NCBI GenBank assembly: GCA_016861165.1
Contig: BOKV01000029.1
Location: 1 to 44,347 of the forward strand
From: Alphaproteobacteria bacterium
GTDB taxonomy: Bacteria > Pseudomonadota > Alphaproteobacteria > Rhizobiales > Rhizobiaceae
Reading direction: 5' to 3'
DNA length: 44,347 nt
The notes under the pieces were generated by a model. It worked only from the letters and a program-made list of their open reading frames with translations, did not search any database and had not been told where the DNA came from. The position numbers were made by a program, and so were the translations under genes. Below, in pieces: positions 35,951-42,398 of the stretch; position 1 is the first letter of the stretch; the number at the start of each line of letters is the position of its first letter.

Positions 35951-36621
35951 GCGCGCCAGCCGACATCACGGGCGCGGGGTCGAGCGATCCCGACCATGAC
36001 TGCGGGCTGTGCCCGCGGCTGGCGGCGTTTCGCCAGGCCAACCGGGCGGCCGAGCCGGCCTGGCACAACGGACCGGTCGACACCTGGGTGTGCGCCGGCG
36101 GCGACGACGCGGTGCGGCTGCTCATCGTCGGCCTCGCGCCGGGGCTGAGGGGCGCCAACCGGACGGGACGGCCGTTCACCGGCGATTATGCCGGCGAACT
36201 GCTCTACGCCACGCTCGGCCGCTTCGGCTTCGCCCGCGGCGGCTATGGCGCCGCAGCCGACGACGGCATGGAGCTGGTCGGCTGCGCGATCACCAATGCG
36301 GTGCGCTGCGTGCCGCCCGAGAACAAGCCGACCGGCGCCGAGATCGGCAACTGCCGGCCGTTCCTGAAACGGACGGTCCGCCGCTTCGGCCGGCTGCGCG
36401 CCATCCTGGCGCTCGGCCGCATCGCCCATGATTCGGCGCTGCGGGCGCTGGGCGCCCGCCCGGCCGAGGTGCCGTTTGCCCATGGCGGCTGGCACGATGT
36501 CGGCGGCGTGCGGCTGTTCGCCAGCTACCACTGCTCGCGCTACAACACCAATACCGGCCGCCTGACCGCCGCGATGTTCGCGCAGGTGGTGGCCGGCATC
36601 GCCGGCAATCTGGCCGAATGA
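35947..36621 (+). CDS. type 5 uracil-DNA glycosylase (UdgB family)
   Basis: This 224-residue enzyme removes uracil and some other deaminated bases from DNA. Motif 1 is seen in LLIVGLAPGLRGANRTGRPFTGD (about 58-80). The conserved TNAVRCVPPENKPTGAEIGNCRPFL follows at about 117-141, with the C-terminal HCSRYNTNTGRLT block. The active-site Asp of family 1 is replaced by Ala (GLAPG), which is typical of type 5. The start is a TTG (35947) inside the stop of the NYN gene, so translation is coupled and low. The cysteines in DCGLCPR fit the N-terminal iron-sulfur cluster ligands known for the family. Confidence 0.9.
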   Translation: MSAPADITGAGSSDPDHDCGLCPRLAAFRQANRAAEPAWHNGPVDTWVCAGGDDAVRLLIVGLAPGLRGANRTGRPFTGDYAGELLYATLGRFGFARGGYGAAADDGMELVGCAITNAVRCVPPENKPTGAEIGNCRPFLKRTVRRFGRLRAILALGRIAHDSALRALGARPAEVPFAHGGWHDVGGVRLFASYHCSRYNTNTGRLTAAMFAQVVAGIAGNLAE

Positions 36622-36758
36622 CATTGCCGCGACCAAAGGATGACACATTTGGCGTGGTATGGAATTGAAGTCCGAATCGCGGTCGGCCGCCGCCGGCGGA
36701 CCGACCGGGAGCGGCCGAGGGCTCGAACCAGTCAACAGCAGGGGCAAGGAGGCACGAC

Positions 36759-37358
36759 ATGAATGCTGCTCGTCGGGTTGGAGGGCTCAACCTGCCTTTC
36801 GGCGCCGTTATCCGTACCAACGCGCGCGCAATGGCGGCGGCCGTGCTGGCCGCCACGCTAACGGCTGCCATGCCCGGCCTGGCTCAGGCCAAGACCTATC
36901 TGGTCAACGGCATCCTGAGCGCCACGCCGATCGGCTACGGGTTCAAGAACCTGAAGCAGAAAATCCCCAACGCCTCGCTGTTCCTGATGGTCACCGGCAT
37001 CGAGGCCGGTTCGATCCGCAAGACCATCGCCAACGACATCCGCAAGCGCTACAAGGCCAACCCCGACGAGCAGTTCAGCCTTGCCGGTATCTCGGCGGGC
37101 GCCGACGTCATCGTGCAGGTGGCCCGCGACGTCGCCCAGGACGGCATCCCGATCTTCTATCTCGGCATCGTCGAGGGCAGCGGCGGCGCGCTGCCGCCCA
37201 ACGTCCAGAACGCCGACAATTTCATCTGCGCCAGCGCCGGGCCGCTGTGCACGCGGGCGAGCTTCGGCGGGGCCAGGACCGTCCCGATCAGCACGGGGCA
37301 TATCGACATGGGCAACCACCCGGCCGTGCACGACCGCATCATCTCGATGGCGCGGTAG
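36759..37358 (+). CDS. secreted protein with a serine-hydrolase-like elbow
   Basis: This 199-residue protein has a clear AAGGAGG ribosome site and a signal peptide (AMAAAVLAATLTAAMPGLAQA, cleavage near 44). The mature part has a strand-turn-helix element SLAGISAGADVIVQVARD with GISAG at 110-114, matching the nucleophile elbow of alpha/beta hydrolases (S112). Candidate His residues are in HIDMGNHPAVHDRI, and C157/C164 may form a disulfide. A lipase- or thioesterase-like function is only a guess. An 8-bp stem hairpin follows its stop. Confidence 0.72.
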   Translation: MNAARRVGGLNLPFGAVIRTNARAMAAAVLAATLTAAMPGLAQAKTYLVNGILSATPIGYGFKNLKQKIPNASLFLMVTGIEAGSIRKTIANDIRKRYKANPDEQFSLAGISAGADVIVQVARDVAQDGIPIFYLGIVEGSGGALPPNVQNADNFICASAGPLCTRASFGGARTVPISTGHIDMGNHPAVHDRIISMAR

Positions 37359-37365
37359 CGCGGGA

Positions 37366-37385
37366 CCCGATCCACAGGGATCGGG
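37366..37385 (+). terminator. hairpin after the secreted-protein gene
   Basis: CCCGATCC (37366-37373) and GGATCGGG (37378-37385) form a perfect 8-bp stem with a 4-base loop, 8 bp after the stop codon and between convergent genes. No U-run follows, so it may end transcription only with Rho or may serve both strands. Confidence 0.4.
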
Positions 37386-37456
37386 GCTCTGCTCGACCTG
37401 TTGGTACTGATCTTGGCCGCCTGGCATTGCCGCTCGGCGGAACGAAGCTCTCGCCT

Positions 37457-37939
37457 TTACCCCTTCTCGCGCATCAGGCGGGCCTGCTCGCGCTGCCAGT
37501 CGCGCTTCTTGGCCTCCTCGCGCTTGTCGTGCGTCTTGCGGCCGCGCGCCAGCGCGATCTGCAGCTTAACGCGCCCGCGATCGTTGAAATAGAGCCGGTT
37601 GGGCACGATGGTCATGCCCTCCTTCTGGACGGCGCTGGCAAGGCGGGCCATCTCGCGGCGGTGCAAGAGCAGCTTGCGGCGCCGGCGCGGATCGTGGTTG
37701 AAGCGGTTGGCCTCGGAGTATTCGGGGATGTAGGCGTTGATCAGCCAGATCTCGCCGTCCTCGGCGCTGGCATAGCTCTCGGCGATATTGGCCTGGCCGT
37801 TGCGCAGCGACTTCACCTCGGTGCCGGTCAGCACCAGGCCCGCCTCGAGCGTATCGATGAACTCGTAATGGTGGCGCGCCTTGCGGTTGTCGGCGACCAG
37901 CCGGCCGTTCATCGATTCATGCTTCTTCTTCACGCTCAC
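37457..37939 (-). CDS. smpB: SsrA-binding protein SmpB
   Basis: This 160-residue tmRNA partner is required for trans-translation of stalled ribosomes. The OB-fold blocks [41 protein letters not shown] and [28 protein letters not shown] are complete, and the basic C-terminal tail ([23 protein letters not shown]) that enters the mRNA channel is intact. The start is a GTG at 37939; a later ATG (MNGRLVADN) is possible. The two-piece tmRNA gene itself was not found in this window. It lies 28 bp after dapA on the same strand. Confidence 0.95.
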   Translation of the reverse strand: MSVKKKHESMNGRLVADNRKARHHYEFIDTLEAGLVLTGTEVKSLRNGQANIAESYASAEDGEIWLINAYIPEYSEANRFNHDPRRRRKLLLHRREMARLASAVQKEGMTIVPNRLYFNDRGRVKLQIALARGRKTHDKREEAKKRDWQREQARLMREKG

Positions 37940-37967
37940 CGGTCCGGGCCGCCCGCCGCAACGGCCT

Positions 37968-38861
37968 TCAGTTGATCAGCCCGGCATGGACCATGGCATC
38001 GCGCACCAGCGAGCGGGTGTTCTCCTCCAGCGGCACGATCGGCGAGCGCACATGCTCCTCGATCTTGCCGAGGACGGAGAGCGCGTATTTGGCGCCGGCC
38101 GGGCTCGGCTCGGCAAACAGCGCCTTGTGCAGCGGCGCCAGCTTGTCCTGGATCTTGAGCGCCTCGTCGAAGCGGCCGGCCAGGCAGGCGTCCTGGAACC
38201 GGGCGCAGATGCGCGGCGCGACATTGGCGGTGACCGAGATGCAGCCGTGGCCGCCATGGGCCATGAAGCCGAGCGCGGTGATGTCCTCGCCGGAAAGCTG
38301 GATGAAGTCGGGGCCGCAATGGTGGCGCTGCTCGGAGACGCGGCCGAGATTGGCGGTGGCATCCTTGACGCCGACGATGTTGGCGTGGCCGCGGTGCAGG
38401 TCGGCCATCGTCTCGGGCAGCATGTCGACGATCGAGCGGCCGGGAATGTTGTAGATGAACAGCGGAATCGATATCGCCTCGGCGACGGCAGCGAAATGGG
38501 CCTTCATGCCGCGCTGATTGGGCTTGTTATAGTAGGGGGTGACGACAAGCACGGCGTCGGCGCCGGCCCGCTCGGCATGGCGGGCGAGGTCGACGGCCTC
38601 GGTGGTGTTGTTGGAGCCGGCGCCGGCGATGACGGGCACCCGGCCGCGGGCGACCTCGATCGTCACCTCGACCACATGCTTGTGCTCGTCATGGCTCAGC
38701 GTCGGCGATTCACCGGTGGTGCCGACCGGCACCAGCCCGGCGCTGCCCTCCTCGATCTGCCACTCGACAAAGTCACGGAACGCCTTCTCGTCGAAGGCGC
38801 CGTCCGACGTGAACGGCGTGACCAGCGCCGGGATCGACCCCTTGAAAGCGCCATTGAGCAT
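37968..38861 (-). CDS. dapA: 4-hydroxy-tetrahydrodipicolinate synthase
   Basis: This 297-residue aldolase condenses pyruvate with aspartate semialdehyde at the entry of lysine and diaminopimelate synthesis. The Schiff-base lysine K166 ([11 protein letters not shown]), Y137 (YNIPGR) and the GTTGE loop (47-51) are in place. The ATG at 38861 matches the family start. The IS element begins 122 bp upstream, so the native promoter region may be partly displaced, and the transposase gene reads towards dapA. Confidence 0.95.
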   Translation of the reverse strand: MLNGAFKGSIPALVTPFTSDGAFDEKAFRDFVEWQIEEGSAGLVPVGTTGESPTLSHDEHKHVVEVTIEVARGRVPVIAGAGSNNTTEAVDLARHAERAGADAVLVVTPYYNKPNQRGMKAHFAAVAEAISIPLFIYNIPGRSIVDMLPETMADLHRGHANIVGVKDATANLGRVSEQRHHCGPDFIQLSGEDITALGFMAHGGHGCISVTANVAPRICARFQDACLAGRFDEALKIQDKLAPLHKALFAEPSPAGAKYALSVLGKIEEHVRSPIVPLEENTRSLVRDAMVHAGLIN

Positions 38862-38975
38862 GTCCGAGATTCCCGATTTCTGCGGGGCCGGGTCCAGCGC
38901 TGGCGCGCGATCGGCAGGCCGGCCCGGCGACGAGGCGCGACAATAGCGGCGGGCCGCCGCTTCCGCAAGCGCAGG

Positions 38976-38983
38976 GGCGGCCG
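38976..38983. repeat. target-site duplication, left copy
   Basis: GGCGGCCG directly precedes the left inverted repeat and is repeated at 42199-42206. Eight base pairs is within the range seen for IS1-like elements and shows the insertion is intact at both ends. Confidence 0.85.
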
Positions 38984-39004
38984 GGTAGTGGGTCAGTTTG
39001 AAAT
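38984..39004 (+). repeat. left terminal inverted repeat of the IS element
   Basis: It begins GGTAGTGGGTCAGT and is identical over 21 bases to the reverse complement of 42178-42198. The transposase stop codon (TGA, 38995-38993) lies inside it. Confidence 0.9.
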
Positions 39005-39880
39005 CTGACGTTTCTTGTACGGGCCGCGAACGGCCGGCTTCTCGGCTTCCTTCGCTTCGATCAGCGCGACGATATCCGACACTTCCCAAAGCTTGCCCGT
39101 CACGCCAGCCGCCATGGCAGGGGTCATGCGCGGCGTCTTATGGATGCGAACGAAGTTGTAGTACATGAAGTGCAGCGCGACCGCGTTGGCGTGCTGCTCA
39201 ACCTTCTTTGAGAAGCCGTTGGTCAGACGGGTGAAGCGGCGCATGTGCATCCGCATGGTCAGGTTCTGCCGCTCGGCAAAGGACGTGCTGACGTGCTTCG
39301 GATCGGGGTTGCCTTCGATCCGCGTCTTGCGCGCACCGATGCACTCTGCCGGACTGTAGCGGCCCTTGGCGGCGTCCGGCGCGGTTCCATACAGCTTCAC
39401 GAGCATGGCGTAATCAACGTCGGCACCGAACGCTCCTTCAACCGCTTCAAGGTATGCCTTGTGGCCATCGCTCGTCAGCTGGACGCGGTTCGCCAGCCGC
39501 TTCGCAAGATCGTCCATGAACGCCATTGCGTATTCGCTGTCGCGGCCGCCGACCAACCACGAAATCGCGAGCTTGCTGTCGGCATCGATGGCGGTCCACG
39601 TCCAAGTGTCGCCAGCCCCTTCTGGCGCAGCCTTTGCGGCTGCAACATTCTTCTGCTTAGCGTAGGTGAAGCTCCAAATCTCGTCCACCTGAACCCGCTT
39701 AGATGCGACATTGCGCAACGCGTCGTCCTGAAATTCGGCACAGATCGCGCCAGCGTCCGAAAGGAGCTTCGCGACAGTGTTCTTGCTGACGCCGGTTATG
39801 CGCGTAATCGCGCGGATCGACTGCCCCTCGCAGAGCAGGTGAAGGATTTGGGAGCGGGTCTTGGCGTCGAGCTTGTTCAT
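38993..39880 (-). CDS. IS1-like DDE transposase
   Basis: This 295-residue protein has an N-terminal helix-turn-helix ([20 protein letters not shown], about 21-40) and a DDE catalytic core with D66 (VQVDEIWSF), D138 ([12 protein letters not shown]) and E203 ([11 protein letters not shown]). The remainder, [13 protein letters not shown] to [10 protein letters not shown], matches the single-ORF IS1-family transposases. The ATG at 39880 begins the conserved [16 protein letters not shown]. In-frame ATGs at 39889, 39901 and 39919 could extend it. A near-consensus promoter (39887-39915) would start transcription at about this ATG. The stop lies in the terminal repeat. Confidence 0.92.
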   Translation of the reverse strand: MNKLDAKTRSQILHLLCEGQSIRAITRITGVSKNTVAKLLSDAGAICAEFQDDALRNVASKRVQVDEIWSFTYAKQKNVAAAKAAPEGAGDTWTWTAIDADSKLAISWLVGGRDSEYAMAFMDDLAKRLANRVQLTSDGHKAYLEAVEGAFGADVDYAMLVKLYGTAPDAAKGRYSPAECIGARKTRIEGNPDPKHVSTSFAERQNLTMRMHMRRFTRLTNGFSKKVEQHANAVALHFMYYNFVRIHKTPRMTPAMAAGVTGKLWEVSDIVALIEAKEAEKPAVRGPYKKRQISN

Positions 39881-39886
39881 GACTCC

Positions 39887-39915
39887 CATATAGCGAGTCA
39901 TGTAGTCGCAGTCAA
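39887..39915 (-). promoter_or_regulatory. transposase promoter
   Basis: On the minus strand TTGACT (39915-39910) and TATATG (39892-39887) are separated by 17 bp. The predicted transcription start, about 7 bases downstream of the -10 end, is at 39880, the A of the transposase ATG, which predicts a leaderless mRNA. Confidence 0.5.
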
Positions 39916-39931
39916 GCATATCGGTCAGTTT

Positions 39932-39944
39932 AACGCATTGCGTT
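39932..39944. promoter_or_regulatory. palindrome between divergent IS promoters, operator candidate
   Basis: AACGCA-T-TGCGTT is a perfect 13-bp palindrome lying between the -35 boxes of the transposase and higB promoters. HigA-type antitoxins bind such sites, so this may control both cargo and transposase. Confidence 0.4.
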
Positions 39945-39954
39945 CAGCAGTGCA

Positions 39955-39983
39955 TTGACATACATTAGTGGCGTGCCTAACGT
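39955..39983 (+). promoter_or_regulatory. higBA promoter
   Basis: A consensus TTGACA (39955-39960), a 17-bp spacer and TAACGT (39978-39983) predict a start near 39990, two bases before the higB ATG at 39992. No Shine-Dalgarno element precedes that ATG, so higB may be translated as a leaderless message. Confidence 0.55.
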
Positions 39984-39991
39984 GCGGCCGC

Positions 39992-40288
39992 ATGAGAGTC
40001 GAATTCTCCGACAGAAGCCTTGCGCGCATTTGCACAGATGAAGCCCACAAGCTTGGGCTTCCAGTTGCCGTGATTAAGGCCGCACGCAATCGCATCGCGC
40101 AGCTGGAAGCAGCAAGTGATGAACGTGACCTGAGGAATCTGAAAAGCTTGAATTACAAGAAACGACAAGGCGACCGGGAAGGCCATCGGCAAATCAGAAT
40201 CAACGATCAGTATCGGATCGTGTTCACGATCTCGACCGATCAGAATCCACCGGTGATCACTATCATCGAAATTGGCGACACACACTGA
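39992..40288 (+). CDS. higB: HigB-family toxin (RelE/ParE fold)
   Basis: This 98-residue protein of the plasmid-maintenance killer/HigB family cleaves mRNA on translating ribosomes in characterised members. The signature LRNLKSLNYKKRQGDREGHRQIRINDQYRIVFTI (about 48-81) matches HigB, and the order toxin-before-antitoxin is that of higBA. The ATG at 39992 follows the promoter directly; a GTG at 39968 upstream would lie within the -10/-35 spacer and is unlikely. It lies inside the IS element. Only 13 bp separate it from the antitoxin gene. Confidence 0.87.
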   Translation: MRVEFSDRSLARICTDEAHKLGLPVAVIKAARNRIAQLEAASDERDLRNLKSLNYKKRQGDREGHRQIRINDQYRIVFTISTDQNPPVITIIEIGDTH

Positions 40289-40301
40289 GGAGGGAACGAC
40301 T

Positions 40302-41441
40302 ATGAATATTGCATCGCGTCTGACCGACATCCCTCATCCGGGCGAATTCATTCGGGAGGAGTTGGAAGCGCGTGGCTGGTCGCAGCGTGACCTTGCGTAC
40401 ATTCTTGGCGTCCACGAACAGGCGGTTAATCTGCTTGTGTCTGGCAAGCGCGGCGTCAGCCCCGAAATGGCCAAAGCCCTGGGCGATGCGTTTGACGTAT
40501 CCGCCGACTATTTTGCGAATCTCCAGAAGGCCTATGAGATGGCGCACGCACGGGAACCGGACCCCGCGATTGCGAAGCGCTCTCTTTTGCAAGGCGCATA
40601 CCCGATCCGGGAAATGATCAAGCGCAATTGGCTGGAGGATACCGATATCGGACTTCTTCAGGTTCAAATCATGCGCTTCTTCGGCAAGAATGATTTGTCT
40701 GACGTACCGCATTTGGCGCACGCCGCAAAGAAGGCAGACTACTCGAAAACCACCCCGGAACAGATCGCTTGGCTTTTCCGTTGCAGACAGATCGCGGTCG
40801 AGACGCCGACGCCCCCCTATTCTGAAATAAAGTTGCGTAAGTTCGTCTCGGATATGCCGCGTTATATGGCTGACCCGGAAGAGGTGCGTCATGTCCCAAG
40901 GGCGTTGGCAGAATGCGGTATACGTTATGTCATTGTTGAAACCTTGCCGAAAGCAAATATCGACGGCGTTTGCTTTTGGATGGATACTAATTCGCCCGTC
41001 ATCGGAATGACTGTTCGGCATGATAGGATCGATAATTTTTGGTTCGTCCTTCGCCATGAAATTGAACACGTGCTCAATAAGGACGGGCAGGGAAATCTGG
41101 AGGAGCAATCAGTTGATTCCGATCTTGACGGTGTGAACGGCGGTGTGGGCGATCACCTGTCGCCAGAGGAGCGGCGGGCCAACATTGCCGCCGCTGAAAC
41201 GTGCGTGCCGCAGGAGCAACTTGAGTCGTTTTTCGTGCGCAAGTTTCCGTTCATCTCTGAACGGGACATGATGGGTTTCGCTCGGCGGGTACAGAGGCAT
41301 CCCGGCATCGTTGTCGGCCAATTGCAGCGCAAGATGGAGCGCTACGATTGGTTGGCCCGCCACAAGGTGAAAATCCGTCAGCACCTAATTGGCAATGCCA
41401 TCGTAGACGGTTGGGGCGTACCCGCCAACGTATCGCTTTGA
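40302..41441 (+). CDS. HigA-type antitoxin fused to ImmA/IrrE metallopeptidase domain
   Basis: This 379-residue protein has an N-terminal XRE helix-turn-helix (about 12-75; HPGEFIREELEARGWSQRDLAYILGVHEQAVNLLVSGKR), the HigA-antitoxin fold that would bind its own promoter. A long C-terminal half carries the zinc-protease motif HEIEH at 252-256 (FWFVLRHEIEHVLN) and a candidate third glutamate ligand near 289-299. The ImmA/IrrE fold cleaves repressors in other systems. A strong GAGGAGGG ribosome site precedes the ATG at 40302. It is much longer than a plain HigA (about 100 residues). Whether the protease domain senses stress or only folds as part of the antitoxin cannot be told. Confidence 0.85.
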   Translation: MNIASRLTDIPHPGEFIREELEARGWSQRDLAYILGVHEQAVNLLVSGKRGVSPEMAKALGDAFDVSADYFANLQKAYEMAHAREPDPAIAKRSLLQGAYPIREMIKRNWLEDTDIGLLQVQIMRFFGKNDLSDVPHLAHAAKKADYSKTTPEQIAWLFRCRQIAVETPTPPYSEIKLRKFVSDMPRYMADPEEVRHVPRALAECGIRYVIVETLPKANIDGVCFWMDTNSPVIGMTVRHDRIDNFWFVLRHEIEHVLNKDGQGNLEEQSVDSDLDGVNGGVGDHLSPEERRANIAAAETCVPQEQLESFFVRKFPFISERDMMGFARRVQRHPGIVVGQLQRKMERYDWLARHKVKIRQHLIGNAIVDGWGVPANVSL

Positions 41442-41452
41442 AGGAGTGCTAA

Positions 41453-41926
41453 ATGGCCACCTATAAAGAGCAATTGCAGAAAGCGTGGCATGCATACGAG
41501 AAGGAACACGGTTCTGTCCCGGCGACCGCTCGTGACGCAGTTCAGTGGGCAATTGACAATAGCCTGATCGAAGAGCCCGAAGTCGATCCGCTGGCGAAGC
41601 TGGCGGCAGATATGGCCGATGCCTTGCGCGAAGAATATGCGACTGACGCTCAGGGCCGACGATATCGAGTTAATCACGCTGTGCGGGTAACTAAAGCCGG
41701 CGTGCAGTACACGTTTTGGGCGATCATCAAGGATGCGCCGCGCGATCATATGCAGAAGGCGTTCATTCAACGGCGTGAACAGATCGTCGGGGACTGCGTT
41801 CAACTGGCAACCGACGTCGAAGCGTACAACGACATGAAAAGCGACCAGCCACCAATACCCATGCTGTTTGATTTCAGGGATGACGTGGAAGAGCGTCGAT
41901 ATTGGCGCGGTGCCGAAGCCGCTTAG
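41453..41926 (+). CDS. unknown cargo protein downstream of the HigA-ImmA gene
   Basis: This 157-residue protein has an AAGGAG ribosome site 6 bases upstream of its ATG and starts 11 bp after the antitoxin-protease gene, so it is a third gene of the same operon. The N-terminal 60 residues are helical and charged (YKEQLQKAWHAYEKEHGSVPATARDAVQWAID). The middle (YRVNHAVRVTKAGVQYTFWAIIKDAPRDHMQKAFIQRREQIVGDCVQLATDVEAYND) is a mixed fold without a recognised motif. No membrane segment or signal peptide is present. A regulatory or substrate role for the protease is an inference from position only. Confidence 0.75.
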   Translation: MATYKEQLQKAWHAYEKEHGSVPATARDAVQWAIDNSLIEEPEVDPLAKLAADMADALREEYATDAQGRRYRVNHAVRVTKAGVQYTFWAIIKDAPRDHMQKAFIQRREQIVGDCVQLATDVEAYNDMKSDQPPIPMLFDFRDDVEERRYWRGAEAA

Positions 41927-42135
41927 TCTTTCTTCCAGCGTGCGGCGGCGGCAATCCGCGCGATTTCAGAGCGCTGTTCTGGTGTCAGCGCTTTCATTCT
42001 CGCCTTAGCGCCTTTGAGGCCGCCTTTGCGAGCGCTGGGGAGAGGATTCTTGTCTTCGGTCTCGCCAGTGGCGAGCGCGACAATCGACTTCGCCAACTGG
42101 TTGGGATCGCGCGGGCGTTTTGGGTTCTTTGCCAT
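41923..42135 (-). CDS. small basic IS-associated protein
   Basis: This 70-residue protein has 13 Lys and 9 Arg residues. It starts MAKNPKRPRDPNQLAKSIVALATGETEDK and ends GGLKGAKARMKALTPEQRSEIARIAAAARWKKD. I recall similar proteins (often called histone-like or hypothetical) beside transposable elements, but this cannot be checked here. A GGLKGxKAR-LTPExRxEIAxxAAxxRW tail is seen in several of them. It may bind nucleic acid. Its stop overlaps the stop of the 157-residue gene (convergent), and its start is about 43 bp from the right terminal repeat. An in-frame start at 42156 would add seven residues. Confidence 0.7.
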   Translation of the reverse strand: MAKNPKRPRDPNQLAKSIVALATGETEDKNPLPSARKGGLKGAKARMKALTPEQRSEIARIAAAARWKKD

Positions 42136-42177
42136 AGATGCAATATGGCACCTCACCGCCGCGCCTTCAAAGGCAGA

Positions 42178-42198
42178 ATTTCAAACTGACCCACTACC
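42178..42198 (-). repeat. right terminal inverted repeat of the IS element
   Basis: Its reverse complement is identical to 38984-39004 over 21 bases; beyond that the two ends diverge (CTGACG against TCTGCC). Confidence 0.9.
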
Positions 42199-42206
42199 GG
42201 CGGCCG
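42199..42206. repeat. target-site duplication, right copy
   Basis: GGCGGCCG directly follows the right inverted repeat and matches 38976-38983. Joining the two copies restores an uninterrupted dapA-transglycosylase intergenic region. Confidence 0.85.
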
Positions 42207-42398
42207 GCACATGGCTGGCGCCGCGCCGCGGGCGCCCTGGACGCCCGGCGACAGCGCGGTGGCGCCAACGACAATTGTCTGCATCGCGATAAGGTTTCGT
42301 TAACCCGCGCTTCACCCATTTGCGACAGGATGCCACAAAGGGGCTGCAATCATGGGTAATGCGTAATGATGATTCGGCGGACCGGCCAGGGCGGCAGC

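Larger units (their letters stand above)
38984..42198. mobile_element. 3.2-kb IS1-like insertion element carrying toxin-antitoxin and accessory genes
   Basis: This complete element has perfect 21-bp terminal inverted repeats (38984-39004 and 42178-42198) flanked by 8-bp direct repeats GGCGGCCG. It contains one DDE transposase (minus), and on the plus strand a HigB toxin, a HigA-ImmA/IrrE antitoxin-protease and an unknown 157-residue protein. A small basic protein lies on the minus strand at the right end. Hand counts give only about 42-57 percent GC in parts of the cargo (40861-41040), well below the host. Simple IS1-like elements hold little more than the transposase, so this is a transporter-type IS with passenger genes. 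It lies between dapA and the lytic transglycosylase gene. Confidence 0.92.
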
